This document shows positions 6,051 through 6,106 of a DNA stretch of 6,106 nucleotides, piece after piece. The stretch is taken from the NCBI GenBank assembly GCA_947474415.1, contig CANJKD010000169.1, positions 1 through 6,106 of the forward strand, read 5' to 3'. The notes beneath the pieces are model-generated. The model made no database searches and had not been told where the DNA came from. It worked only from the letters and a program-made list of their open reading frames with translations. The first letter of the stretch is position 1, and each line of letters begins with the position of its first letter. The position numbers and the translations under genes are program-made. Source of the DNA: Burkholderiales bacterium. Its GTDB lineage: Bacteria > Pseudomonadota > Gammaproteobacteria > Burkholderiales > Burkholderiaceae_C.

Positions 6051-6106
6051 GGCGCTCTCCTATTGATTCGGCCCAAAGAAATAGGAACTTTTAGGTGAAC
6101 GTAAGC

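Noticed and set aside
6078..6094. Minus-strand AAGTTCCTATT, which matches 11 bases of an FRT recombinase arm
   Set aside because: There is no second inverted arm or proper spacer, and no other sign of engineered sequence. It is most likely chance.
1..6106. CRISPR array, tRNA or rRNA genes, toxin-antitoxin or phage defence system
   Set aside because: I saw no regularly spaced repeats, no tRNA-like cloverleaf, no rRNA sequence and no recognisable defence protein in the window.

Overview
The window is high-GC DNA whose recognisable proteins look beta-proteobacterial, probably Burkholderiales. That placement rests on base composition and protein flavour only. It holds two intact housekeeping-type genes on the right, one gene cut by the left edge, and between them about 2 kb of accessory DNA with decayed genes and an insertion-sequence remnant. 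I did not find a convincing new biological system. The unusual content is gene decay and one chimeric reading frame.

Layout. At 1-685 (minus) is the 5' part of an HDOD-domain signalling protein that runs off the left edge. From 686 to 978 I see no gene, only GC-rich palindromic sequence. At 979-1363 lies the outer end of an IS66-family element: a terminal GTAAGCG followed by the last ~100 codons of the transposase (minus). At 1369-1561 (minus) is a small basic hypothetical gene with a good ribosome binding site. It appears to carry a one-base frameshift, and that shift puts its first half in frame with the transposase tail. A candidate terminator or attenuator on the same strand precedes it (1597-1633). 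A doubtful small minus-strand ORF (1705-1884) follows, with an AT-rich palindromic island at its 5' end. At 1975-2550 (minus) is an XRE/Cro-like regulator gene broken by an in-frame TAG.

At 2684-3931 (plus) is purT, the formate-dependent GAR transformylase of purine synthesis, complete and divergent from the broken regulator. At 3996-6050 (minus), convergent with purT, is a complete elongation factor G-family GTPase with a strong Shine-Dalgarno sequence. It stands alone here, with no rpsL, rpsG or tuf beside it in the window, and has a degenerate switch I, so it is probably an EF-G paralogue.

The genes do not form one pathway. PurT feeds purine synthesis and so, indirectly, GTP supply, but its closeness to the EF-G-like gene is probably incidental. 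The left half looks like a site that has collected insertions and lost gene integrity.
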